30,436 nucleotides of DNA from Priapulus caudatus (Eukaryota; Priapulida; Priapulimorpha; Priapulimorphida; Priapulidae), in contig NW_014577867.1 of NCBI RefSeq assembly GCF_000485595.1, positions 114,259-144,694 on the forward strand. Reading direction: 5' to 3'. Positions 1 to 9,978 of the stretch are shown piece by piece; the stretch's first letter is position 1; each line of letters begins with the position of its first letter. Below the pieces are notes generated by a model. The model made no database searches. It was given only the letters and a program-made list of their open reading frames with translations, and had not been told where the DNA came from. A program made the position numbers and the translations under genes.

Positions 1-160
1 GGGAGGGGGAGGAGGAGGAAGAGCAAGAGGGGGGAGGGGGAGGAGGACGCGATGGCGGAGGAGGAGTAGGAGGAAGAGGAGGCGGCAGAGGAGGAAGAGG
101 CAGAAGAGGAGGAGGAAAACGAGGATGTGGGGGAGGAGGAGGGAGAGGAGAAAGAGGAGG
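1..160. repeat. Polypurine (GGA/GAG-rich) low-complexity tract
   Basis: The plus strand is almost pure purine, built from irregular GGA, GGGGA and GAAGA units with a few breaks such as GCGATGGC near 50. It lies downstream of semaphorin exon 2 on the gene's strand, so the transcript would read as a long polypyrimidine stretch. Several G-runs of three or more lie close together, so G-quadruplex or triplex (H-DNA) folding is possible. No coding signal is seen. Confidence 0.85.
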
Positions 161-870
161 CGACGCACGAGCGCACGACGCAGGAGAACTTTCTACCGAA
201 CATTAAACATTCACACGGCAACAACACAACTTCATTAGTTGATTTCTAACGAGCAGCAGCAGCAGCAGCAGCACCACGCGCCTCTGCGCGTCGGCAGGCG
301 CATGCACCGCATCGCGCCGGTGTGGCTTCACGGGCAATCGCTTCATTAGCATAAATCCAATAATCTTTAAACACGGACGCCGTATATCGCATGGCGGACA
401 AGCAGCACTAATTCCAGTCGCCCGTAGACAAGCCCCTGGGGACGTGTTCGCTAATTCAGCGCATGCATTTTTTTCAACGCATGCGGTTGGCCGTGGATTG
501 GTACAGACACACGTCAGGCGAGCGATGTGAGGCTGTGAGATACACAATGAACGTAGTTTTAATTCATGCAAATCTCTTCGCTCGTCCATATCAATGAATC
601 CGTGGGTGCGTATTGTTATAGATGCGGGTCTGAGATCGATATGTAATCTCGAGCCGTCAACAAATACTTCACTCGGGTTTTTCACACATCGCAAAATTTA
701 TTAACGATAATTTCCAACATTTCGTTTCAATGCGAACGAACGCGCGAGGATAGAATTAATGTGTGAATTATTAAAACCTGTTTTTGCACACTTATGCGCG
801 TGTAAGTAACGACAGCGTTTGACTGCGAGAGAATGTGATGTAATGCTATGATCTGACAACATGAAGTACA
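161..870. other. Intron downstream of semaphorin exon 2, no gene seen
   Basis: This stretch follows the donor of the 877-967 exon on the minus strand and should be the start of the next intron. It contains a long open minus-strand frame (203-694), but that frame resembles no family I know and passes through an (AGC)n microsatellite. I searched for the next semaphorin exon, which should begin with Asn and an aromatic/VYNLSL-like strand, and did not find it. Confidence 0.5.
252..272. repeat. (AGC)n trinucleotide microsatellite
   Basis: Seven consecutive AGC units can be read directly from the sequence. They fall in intron sequence and read GCT on the semaphorin strand. Confidence 0.9.
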
Positions 871-876
871 GCTCAC

Positions 877-967
877 CTTGCGCCCACTAGCAGCTTATCA
901 CCATCTTGCTCCAGTATTTTGAAGTAATCAGGGTCGGTGCCATTTCCAACGAACTCTTTAACATCTT
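877..967 (-). CDS. Sema1a: Semaphorin (class 1-like) coding exon 2, start of sema domain
   Basis: This 91-nt exon is flanked by an acceptor ending TTTTGCAG (bases 975-968) and a donor CAAG|GTGAGC (876-871). It translates as DVKEFVGNGTDPD, then YFKILEQDGDKLLVGA, ending with two bases (AG) of the next codon, most likely Arg. Class 1 semaphorins have this pattern at the first blade of the sema beta-propeller: (R/E)F-GN with an N-glycosylation sequon, then a short gap, (H/Y)FKxLExD, then LLVGAR followed by N. The sequon here is NGT. The two-base start joins in phase with the one-base overhang of the exon at 24737-24889. Semaphorins are secreted or membrane guidance ligands that act on plexins in axon and cell migration. 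Class 1 is inferred from the close match of FKxLEQD...LLVGAR; class 2 and class 5 proteins differ more here. The rest of the propeller, the PSI domain and any membrane segment lie outside the window. Confidence 0.85.
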
Positions 968-1020
968 CTGCAAAATCAAAAAAAGACAAGTTTTGTTTAC
1001 ACTTTCGGGTTTACACTTAC

Positions 1021-1090
1021 TTGGAGTTAACACCATACATATACAGGCCAGCAAATTCGTTAGGTTTCCACTGCATTTCGCAAGACTCAT
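1021..1090 (-). CDS. Possible alternative first coding exon of the semaphorin (speculative)
   Basis: On the minus strand an ATG at 1090-1088 opens 23 codons, MSLAKCSGNLTNLLACICMV then LTP, plus one base, and ends at CCA A|GTAAGT. This is the same codon context and phase as the distal exon at 24737. The following 53 bases (1020-968) would be a minimal intron ending at the exon 2 acceptor. The peptide has a short hydrophobic stretch (LLACICMVL) that could be a weak signal sequence, but it lacks the W-x-x-D-I-x-P motif of the distal exon. The donor could also be a chance match. Another frame through the same bases is open for longer (to about 1427) but would not be in phase with exon 2. Confidence 0.22.
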
Positions 1091-3210
1091 ATCTCCTATT
1101 CATCATTAGGAGACAGCGAAGCCAGATTAGGAAACTGCATCTGCTGGCTTCTATGCTTATTCTCGTGCATATACATCCGGCAGAGGTGACGCGTGGAGGG
1201 AAAACAGGATTGCGTGTAGGATTATTAACATTATCAGTAACAACCTGGCAGGTCTTCAGCCGCATCATCTTATCAAATCCGCCGACCAAAATAGCCACAT
1301 ACGACGTCGAAACACGCGTATAGCCGTTATAATGATGACAAATTTTGCGTGTTGTATTTCTTATCACCCAAGTAGACTTATTCCGCGTCCATGCTCCTAA
1401 CCTTGCACGAGCAGTGCACATAGTCACAACGAGTCCCTTGGATCAGTGTAATCATGCATTATATTCGCATACGGCTAGTAGGTAAACATGGCAACTATGT
1501 CTTTCTTTATGGGTCTGCACCGCAATCTTTTTCAGCCTGACCATATAAGCCCGAGTTATGAACAGTGAGTGCACCTAGTCAGTCGTGTTTTTTTGCCCGC
1601 GTAATTTCAACAAGAGAGTTTCAACGTCCTTGGCAAGACATTGTGAGAAAGAACATGGATTACTCATAAAGTCTGTATCAAGGAGCGGTACCCCGTCACG
1701 TCTGACGCAAATATACACGATAGTTTTTGACGCACTTACACACCACGTGCTCGTAAGTCACTGTATAACTTAGTATGGAATCATCGGCAACCCCGGAGAC
1801 AACATACAAACGGTATTACATTATACCGGACAATATAGTAGCCGTCTACCGGATATCTCCGAGAATGAATAGCGAAAAGACTACAGATTTAAACCAAACA
1901 GTGTGTAAGGTTTCTAGGAACCGCTGCAAATAAAGTTATCATCGGCTAGAAAACTGGTTTCGTATAAAGAATTTTATGCAATCACACAAAGCACGAACAC
2001 AGACAATAGGTTCGTGCAGCCACCGCGGCCCACCTGAGACCCCGGGGACAGGCGGAAGAAGGCGGCAGCAGCAGGAGCAGCAACAGCAACAACAAACTTA
2101 CACGCGAAGCGAGTCTAATCGCAAACGCAACTTGGGCTACCAGGAAATTTAAAAAAAACCTCCACCTGTCTGTCTATTGGAGTGGCAATTAGTGGGGCCA
2201 GGAAGGCACCGTCACGGCGGTGAGTGTAGTGCGAGATTACACTCACACGAGATTACTCGCGCACTGTGTGTGAGTAGTTTATCGGCAGACCGTGTCGACA
2301 CGCCGGCCTGTACACAGCCACGCGCCCGCCGGCCTCTCCTCCGCCCACCGACATATGCCCCCCGCCACCACCCCTCCTTACCGGATCCATGAAAATGTCA
2401 GGATATGCCAGCAGAGAAAGTGATCATTATCTTCGTCTGCTTCGCGGGCGAGACTGTCGCGAGCGTCTTTGCTCGGGGTGGGCGCAGAGACAACGCGTTA
2501 CGGGAGAGCGTGTGAGCCCGTCTAGCCGGATTCGAGAACTCGGCGGCGCGAAGGGCCGGTGCGGGTTCAACCGAAACCGAAACGCACATGATGCACGTGA
2601 CACAGCACTTCTGCGTCATACACCTGCGTCATCGCCCAGCAGGCAGCATGCAATAAGCAGACGAGCAACTGCGCATGAGTGAAATGATTCGTAAATATCG
2701 TATCGTATCGTATATTGTCCCACTCCTGTAGGACAAGTACTACTAAAGCAAATATGTGGACTACGGACGTAAACGTACCAAAGTCGTGCATTGCATTTCA
2801 TATATGAGGCTCGGGACAAGTACGCAACACGTTGTACACATATATACAACGTGCACGAAGTACGCGACACACATGTATTATAACCCACTGTTACTACGAC
2901 TACCAACATACATGTAGCCGTGTTGTTGTTACATGAGGACAAGACCAGAGCAAGAAGCTTTCGCAATTTCTCACGGTGAAATCAGTGTACAGAAGCTAAT
3001 TTAACGATTATCTAACCAACTCGCAACTTGCCGCTAACTCTCGACACGCGTCTCGACTGCCGACAAGCTTATAGTGCGAGAAAAAACTCATCCAATAGAT
3101 TCATAGAACCTCGACCTGTCACCATAAACACAAATACGCGTGCCACGAGTTTAAATGTCTGACCGCGCCTAGCCGACATTAAAACTCGTCAGCACAGGAT
3201 CGTCATGGAA
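1091..3210. other. Intron, no gene recognised
   Basis: No recognisable coding or RNA gene is visible. It includes a cluster of CAG/CAA triplets around 2067-2096, C-rich DNA around 2300-2390, and a short (TATCG)n run at 2696-2712. Open frames here are short, on both strands, and match no family I recognise. Confidence 0.5.
2696..2712. repeat. (TATCG)n pentanucleotide microsatellite
   Basis: Three exact TATCG units are followed by a partial one. Confidence 0.8.
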
Positions 3211-3212
3211 GG

Positions 3213-3549
3213 GCTACACGTACAGGCACTTGGAGCGTTTCAATAAAATATAATGCTAAATAAATACGAAATTTCCTGTAAATGCCGTGCAAATGCTCCT
3301 CTGCAACACACATGTACACCGCGCGCACGCTGCCGCACACTGACACACATATATATATAGAACGTGCGCGCGGTGTATACATGGTTGTTGCAGAGGAGCA
3401 TTTGCACGGCATTTACAGGAAATTGTCGGTAATAATAGGCGAAAGAGAGTAGCGAAACATTAAGACTTTGGTAGAAAATAAATTTCGTATTTATTTAGCA
3501 TTATATTGTATTGAAACGCTCCAAGTGCCTGTGGAGCTACACGTACAGG
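3213..3549. mobile_element. Foldback (long inverted repeat) element with flanking direct repeat and an internal insertion
   Basis: The left arm (about 3223-3329) pairs with the right arm in two blocks, 3363-3424 and 3481-3533. Matching landmarks are GGCACTTGGAGCGTTTCAAT at 3224-3243, AATATAATGCTAAATAAATA, CGTGCAAATGCTCCTCTGCA and CACCGCGCGCACG, each found reverse-complemented on the right. The centre is an AT-rich spacer. The right arm has about 60 extra bases (3425-3484) bounded by AATT on both sides, as expected for a later insertion with a 4-bp duplication. A 14-bp direct repeat, GCTACACGTACAGG, occurs at 3213-3226 and 3536-3549. It could be a target duplication, although it overlaps the left arm slightly. 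No transposase is encoded, so this is a non-autonomous MITE or foldback element. Confidence 0.75.
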
Positions 3550-6209
3550 GTATACACACACGCTATGCAATCAGCCATATCAGCATTGTCTACGATACAC
3601 GTACGTTTCCTGTGGCCAACCTACACCAACAACACGGTAATGCACAGGAAGAGGCAGCAAATAAGCATGATTATTAGCTTGTTATGTAAATTGACACGGC
3701 TGTGTACTCGCTGTCACCACGGCAAAGCGCTCTCCTATTTACCATACACACACCGAAACTTTTCAAGACCGCGCTGCGTATCACACTAGAGTTGAGGCCC
3801 CCCCGATAATTGGAAAATGCAGGTGCGCTAAAATAGACGTCGACGTAGGCCCGCATAGAGCAGCATTCATTCATTCACCACGGTTACAAATTACCGGGAA
3901 TTCACGCGCACCTTTTGTTGGGTCGCTTAGTTTGAGGCCCGCCGTCGATCTTTTGTGTCGGGAGGTTTGCGTATATTCGTTCACCAAACAGCTCGTGAAT
4001 GCGTACATAACACACACAGCGCTAGAGTTCGACACTGTTTGCATATTTAGACATCCGGCGATGGCTTGCAATATACGGAGCTATACGCGCTGTTGTGCGG
4101 TGTGAGCAAAGCCACTCTGAAAACTGCGCTTCGCATCCTCACGGTTTCTTATCAGCAATGCAGCATTCGTGAGGTAAAAGCATTCATCTTACGGAAAATT
4201 TCGTCTCGATCTTTTCACAGCACCTTTCTCTATCCTTACAGCTATCTACCATATCGCTCCCGCCAGCACTTCGTTGAAGCCGTTGTGTTTTTCAACAGCC
4301 GATGATGTTTGCAAAACACATGCAGGCCGCGGCACATAATACACCAAAGAAAACGAATTGGGAAGCGATGGCGAGTGAGAGGGGGAAGAGAGAGAGTCGA
4401 AGAGGAGGCAGCTTTCAATGATTAACATTCCCCAGATATCCTCAAGCCCCTACAACCATCTTTCCGCACATCGCGCCACTTGCACCGCTTGCCGCGCACG
4501 TGGGGTTTAATGTGAGCTAATGACAAGCAAGACGGCCAGACTACCCTGATCCGAACAGCACACGCGTCGCTCTAACGCGAACCAACGCGCGAAGCTCGGT
4601 CATCCCAGGGGTACTCCGCCGCGAGTGGAAAACGTCTGCGAAGTGTTTTGCGCGAAGCTTTTTGGCGATGTTTTAAAATCTAGTGAAGTGCCATCCCAAG
4701 GGGGGATGCTTCTCGCGGGATGCTACCGCTGCTGCGAGTCAGCTAAATGCCGACGTCTGTCGCAGCGGACGTCCGCCAGCGATCTGTCATCGCCACCAGG
4801 GCGGCGCACCTGGCTGCCGACCATAAACACGGGGGTAATTGACAGGCGCGTGAAATTCGGGGGAGAAACGCGAGCAATGGCGGAGATAATGGATGGTGAC
4901 GAGCGCGAAAATTGTCGGTGCGGGTCGTAAACCTCGATGCGCCGCCAGTAGTGAGTTTGCATTCGAAGAAATGTGAAAGGCGAATAAGAAGAAATCATCG
5001 CGTAGCATGTAGAACTCGCGCTACCCCCGTGCCTTGATTCTAGCTTGCAACAGCATTCAGCGTCCTCTTTCCTATACAGAAGTATGAGAAGTGCTCTCCT
5101 GTGAGAAAGTACAGGAGCTATGCGGATTATATAGTACTTTCTCAGCCACTCCCTTCTCTATAGAACACATTTACACTTTCCCTTCTCTATCCATCCTTGT
5201 TGCTCCTCCGTTCGCAGGCACCTATACTATGAACAACCCCATATATACCCACCGCATACTGCTCCTCGTCACAGGTCCTACTAGATAATAGTACATATAT
5301 CGCCGCATATATCACATATATCAAGTATAGCGATATATTATTGTTGATGCTACGTAATAGTTCCTCTCTACTAACACAAATAGCACTAAAACGCACGCAC
5401 GCACGCGCACCGTTAATTAGGCGAGAGCTCATTGCATAGCCACTATTTTTAAATCCAATAATCGTATACCGCACGTACGGTACTGCACCCCGGTATTCAC
5501 CGTGTTTGCTTGTGCTAGTTTAGACATAGCCACGGGAGGTAAATCACAGTATACGTGACCATAGCGCCAACTACTCAATTAGCCCGGATTTTCGCCAAGA
5601 ATAACGCTCGTGCTCAGGAATAAATTGCAACTAGTGATCCGATCCATTCTATGCATAGTGAATGTTCCGGGCGGCAAGGCGCGCGGGCACCCACAGATGT
5701 ACAGGAATGCATATCGATGATCGGGGAGGGGGAGAAAGGAAGAGGAGCAAGAGGGAGACACACGCAGAGAGATGGAGTCTGGAGATGGGAAGGGGAGGAC
5801 TATACCACGGAGCTCTAATTAGAAGGCGGAATTTTGCCTAAAACTTCGATATGATGCTTTTTCTTTGCGTGATAATTTAATACGGTAACCCCCTGCCTAT
5901 AGTATACACCCCCACCACCCCCCTGCCTTATTAACTCTCCCCCTCGGTTTCCACCCCGACCGCCGTGGTTTTTGCCTCTCCGGTGGAGTAATCGATTGCG
6001 CACATGCACCCGAAAAAAACCGCTTTACCAATGTGCGCATGAATAAGTACCAAAACAATGCTACTGGGGGGAACGGGAACGAGCTGTTTCCATGGTGACC
6101 AAATTAAACGCCTGCTAAAACGCAGACGTGCATAATGGTTGTGTGCCATACAGCCGCGCGGAGGCTAGTCTTGTTTGCAAATACGCCCTGGATCACGCCG
6201 ACGCCACCA
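3550..6209. other. Intron, no gene recognised
   Basis: No gene is seen. Purine-rich tracts lie at about 4367-4408 and 5722-5806, and C-rich DNA at about 5905-5945. A small hairpin (CTCCTGT and ACAGGAG) lies near 5096-5116. The frames at 4625-4930 (plus) and 4723-5008 (minus) overlap each other and resemble nothing known. Confidence 0.5.
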
Positions 6210-6212
6210 CCA

Positions 6213-6244
<32 letters not shown>

Positions 6245-6306
6245 CGGCGCACGCACGCACACACACACACACGCGCGCGTATGCACGCACGCACGCACGC
6301 GCACGC
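6210..6306. repeat. (CGCA)n / (CA)n / (CG)n compound microsatellite
   Basis: CGCA tetranucleotides are interrupted by a CGGCGCA unit, an ACACAC run, and an alternating CGCGCG segment near 6271-6278. The alternating purine-pyrimidine sequence could adopt Z-DNA. All six reading frames are open through it only because of the repeat. Confidence 0.9.
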
Positions 6307-6973
6307 TACATCGGCATGAATGACTGCAGCGCTCGCTCATTCACTTTCGCATCATTTCCATAAAATTTATCAATCGATTCGCAGATAAAAAGATAATGCC
6401 GTTTTTCCCGTAATATAAAGCCCTGCCAGTTAGCATCAGTGCGTAATTGAGTAATTTGCCAGCTCGCTGCTCCTCCCGTCGATTTCACTTAATAGAGGGA
6501 AAACCAGCTTAATCGACAGTTTAGTTCCAACCCACATCGTTTCCACTTTTCGCAGTTCAAATGAAACGCATTCCATTCATTCAAAAAACGTGAAAACTAT
6601 CTAGTTACGATGAGCGTGAGTAGATAGATATATAACGCGACTGCATTACCTGTGAACAAGCCTAGCTTCCCAGGTACCCTACCTGGAGCCTTTGTTCAAA
6701 GAGGCATTACCAATATTAAGCCCGACTCTGCAATATTATCCTTAATCGACACCGATATCTGCACGGTAAAACGGCCAGTTCTTTGCTCGCTTTATTTCCC
6801 CGCAAACAGGAGCGATCGCGCGCAGAAAACCGTGCGTGACGTTTGAAAATAAACAGCCCGAGCACGCAGACTTACATTACGCAGTTATAGAAATCAACAA
6901 GTTTTTGTGGCGTATGGTTGTGATCGTGAAAGACCTTGAGTAATCCCCGGTTAGCAACGCGAAGGAAACGCAG

Positions 6974-6986
6974 CACGTGTCACGTG
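6974..6986. promoter_or_regulatory. Paired CACGTG E-boxes
   Basis: Two perfect CACGTG palindromes lie at 6974-6979 and 6981-6986, with starts 7 bp apart. CACGTG is the core site of bHLH factors such as Myc/Max, USF and CLOCK-type dimers. Function in this intron is not shown; a chance pair is possible. Confidence 0.25.
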
Positions 6987-7835
6987 AGAACCAGTTTACT
7001 CCGCTATACCTTCGTAAGTATGGACCACAAAGTATTATGAATTCGGCAATCCATCACATATCAAGGTGCATAGAGTCGCTAACACGACTGCGCGAAGTTT
7101 GGCATCGTATACGTACGTATATACATAACACGCACGTGCGCATATGCAATGCGTGACCTTATTTGCTTCACTGCCGCCGCTGCATGGATTTGCTGCACAA
7201 ACTCAACCTCGTGTATTTGAATTCGGTTGTGTCACGGAGTAATGGTTGTGTGGTAATTAGTACGGCGGTGTGGTGTGGTATATGACGCACGGGAACAATT
7301 TGGGACGTATTTCAGTTATAATAAAGCCAAAACGAACGCACTGCCGTCACCTGCTGCTGGTGTGCTTTGTGTTATCGCGCTCCGTTTACATTAGCTTTAA
7401 GAGTGCTCGCCAAAACATTACTCAATTTAATCCCGCCTCTAGTTATCTAAAGGGGATATGTTATGTCTACTTGAAATTCTGCCACTGCAATCAGTCTCCT
7501 AGCAACGAAAAACTTCACGGGAGCGGAGGCGTTCGTAGCTGGGCACCAGTTAGCAAAGTCTGTCATGTATTTGCTTGGGACTTTCACCTTTGCGAGTGTT
7601 GATACAACCATTTTCTGAAGAATGACTCACCGATAATAAGGGCGAGTTCCACCCCACCGCCCAGACACCCTTCAGTGTAGTCGGAAATTAAACATTGTGT
7701 CAACATAGAGCAATTACCTGGGGCGTGTCATAATTTGTCAAACTGCTGATTACATACCATCTGGTTACCGAATTTATTTAAAAAAATAAAATAAAGATAA
7801 CTAGAACAGAGTAACAACCTAAGCACGTGAGAGAG

Positions 7836-7866
7836 ACACGCACGCACGCACACACGCACGCACGCC
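7836..7866. repeat. (CGCA)n/(CA)n microsatellite
   Basis: Short CGCA and CACA units, of the same type as the tracts at 6.2 and 13 kb. Confidence 0.85.
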
Positions 7867-9186
7867 CACACAGTTTGTTATAGAGGGCTGGCAGGGGTAT
7901 CAGTGAGACCGTGCTGGTATAAAACTATACAGAATGGTTTAGCAATCATGACGATATACATGCACATACACGCGCACGGTGATACTCCTGCACGGCATAA
8001 CGACTGTAGTACAAGTATCTCATTTCTATAGGCTATGATTGATTACTAGGGACAGGTCCATCACGGGCATATGCGCAATGCCTCGCATAGAAACCGCAGC
8101 TACGCTGGTCTATGGATAATAACAATACAAACGGATGAGGGAGATTAAATAATAGATAGATACGCGTACGAAACTATCAATAATACTGAACCTTATCTCG
8201 CTAAAGACATGGCCGAAACACATCGTACGAGTGTAGACTATTCATACGTCGGCATTTCTCGTGCGGGTATGCGTCAAAATAAGTTTGTATAGCTAGAATA
8301 TGAAGTGACCATTTACCCTACTATATCCGCACCCACCCGTTCCCGCTCTACAGAGTTTCTAATACATCTGACCATGACGGACCTACTCAAAAATGTTATA
8401 TGTTTATGCCACAGTGTTGTGATGCAGAAATGTACTGCTACATAACCAGCACGTGGCCATGAAGATTTGCGCGGGCCGTTATTATTACATAGTCAGCATA
8501 CCGGAGGGCCAGAATAGGAATCATAACATTCGCGTGCTTCTGGCGTGAATTTCTACACGGCCTTCGACACACGCGTGTCGAATATACACCAATGCACAGA
8601 AATGATATGTTGACGCGAGGCCGATAGATTCTTGGTGACACCTAAGCAGTCGCCATGTTTGTGCTCTTCGCGTCTTCTTCTCCATTAGCCGCCCTGCGAT
8701 CGGTTACTGGTGGTAGTTGGTGGTCACTATGACCCACTAATGCATGTCCAAACGTATCGCCTTACCGACCACTCTGTCACTTATGCTGTGACCTACATGA
8801 ACCGAAGACGGACGCGGCCGAAAATAAGGCTTGCCCCCCCCCCACAAGCAGCCTCCTCTTGCGTGTCACGTGTTCATGTTTGTTGACGCCAGTAGAAACA
8901 CTTCCTCTTACGCATGCTATATACATGTGTGCATGTACAAGATCTCGACCCCCCGCTCAGCAGATAGCGCTCAGCTCGATATAGTAGGCTTTCCAGTGTT
9001 AACTAAGGAAAAATTCTGGCGAAAAACAAGCACTCATGTAACTTGGACTGGCAATGTATGCACATAAATAATTCGATATCTACGCCACTACAGTTTGAAC
9101 AAAAATAATGATCGTTCATGGCACGAATGAATTTCACCATTGCCTGCGTGGTCCACTGTATAGTTATAACGTGATGATATGTATTA

Positions 9187-9235
9187 TCAAGAGCGTATAA
9201 AGAAGGTATATCGTATATTCTTTATACGCTCTTGG
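9187..9235. mobile_element. 49-bp palindromic hairpin element, TCA(A/G)GAG family, TSD TATTA
   Basis: Perfect 17-bp arms, CAAGAGCGTATAAAGAA (9188-9204) and its reverse complement (9218-9234), flank a 13-base loop. TATTA lies immediately on both sides (9182-9186 and 9236-9240), consistent with a 5-bp target-site duplication. The element starts TCAAGAG, like the copies near 17.5, 28.6 and 30.2 kb. It is far too small to encode anything. Confidence 0.65.
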
Positions 9236-9602
9236 TATTATGTACGTCAAAATCGCCATCGCTAGTGTGCACAGCGAGATGATGCCTGTCGAGCAAGGCT
9301 TCATATCTGTTGTTTATGTGCATGGTGGTGTTATTACTGCCCAACTCTAGGGGCAGCTGCCCACCGCCATTAATCGCAATAATCCGTCTAGACTCCAGAC
9401 GGTTGCTAGTTCCCGTACAACTTCCTCCCACAGACTAGCTGGGTATATAATCACAGAGAGCTGCAGCCGCTCTACTGTCAAGTGGTAACATATGTCCCTG
9501 CAAGCATGCTACTGGTGTACGCAGTAGCAAGCACACCTACCGATCGCACGTACAATATATATGCCGCGCGCTTCGTCAATACACCACATCTGCTCATTTA
9601 CA

Positions 9603-9634
9603 TCAATTTAATTAAATATCAGTTTAATTAATGT
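9603..9634. other. AT-rich inverted repeat with TTAATTAA cores
   Basis: TTTAATTAAA and TTTAATTAAT are repeated around a short spacer. Such TAATTA cores are typical homeodomain sites, but the sequence is simple enough to arise by chance. Confidence 0.25.
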
Positions 9635-9792
9635 CAACAATATTCTGAATGCACGTATAAAAGCTGACCTTTTCCCCGTTCTCTAGTCTCCATGCAGCGA
9701 AATATTGATGTCAGTCGTGACAAACGAGAATACCGATATTACGCGGGTATGGTGGCAACGCTTATATATTTGTTGAGTGTGACAATACCCGA

Positions 9793-9978
9793 CAGTACCA
9801 CGCAGCCACCGTGTGACATCCTACAGTACCACGCAGCCACCGTGTGACATTCTACAGTACCACGCAGCCACCGTGTGACATCCTACAGTACCACGCAGCC
9901 ACCGTGTGACATTCTACAGTACCACGCAGCCACCGTGTGACATCCTACAGTACCACGCAGCCACCGTGTGACATCCCT
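9793..9978. repeat. Six-copy 31-bp tandem repeat (minisatellite)
   Basis: Units begin with CAGTACCACGCAGCCACCGT at 9793, 9824, 9855, 9886, 9917 and 9948, with an exact 31-bp period. They are nearly identical and differ mainly at one C/T position in GACAT(C/T)C. That position reads C, T, C, T, C, C along the array, suggesting expansion by a two-unit (62-bp) step. There are no unique spacers between units, so this is not a CRISPR array. Confidence 0.92.

Larger units (their letters stand above)
6307..9181. other. Intron, no gene recognised
   Basis: No coding or RNA gene is recognised. Visible small features are two CACGTG E-boxes 7 bp apart (6974-6986) and a CGCA/CA microsatellite at 7836-7866. 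An open plus frame at 7270-7602 matches no family I know. Confidence 0.5.

Noticed and set aside
203-694. 163-codon minus-strand frame downstream of exon 2
   Set aside because: No resemblance to semaphorin or any other family; it includes translated (AGC)n repeat as poly-Leu and lacks convincing splice context.
1017-1427. 136-codon minus-strand frame ending at the GTAAGT donor, as an upstream semaphorin exon
   Set aside because: It would leave two bases at the donor, out of phase with exon 2, and its sequence does not match semaphorin.
9793-9978. CRISPR-like array
   Set aside because: The units abut with no spacers and the context is an animal intron; it is a minisatellite.
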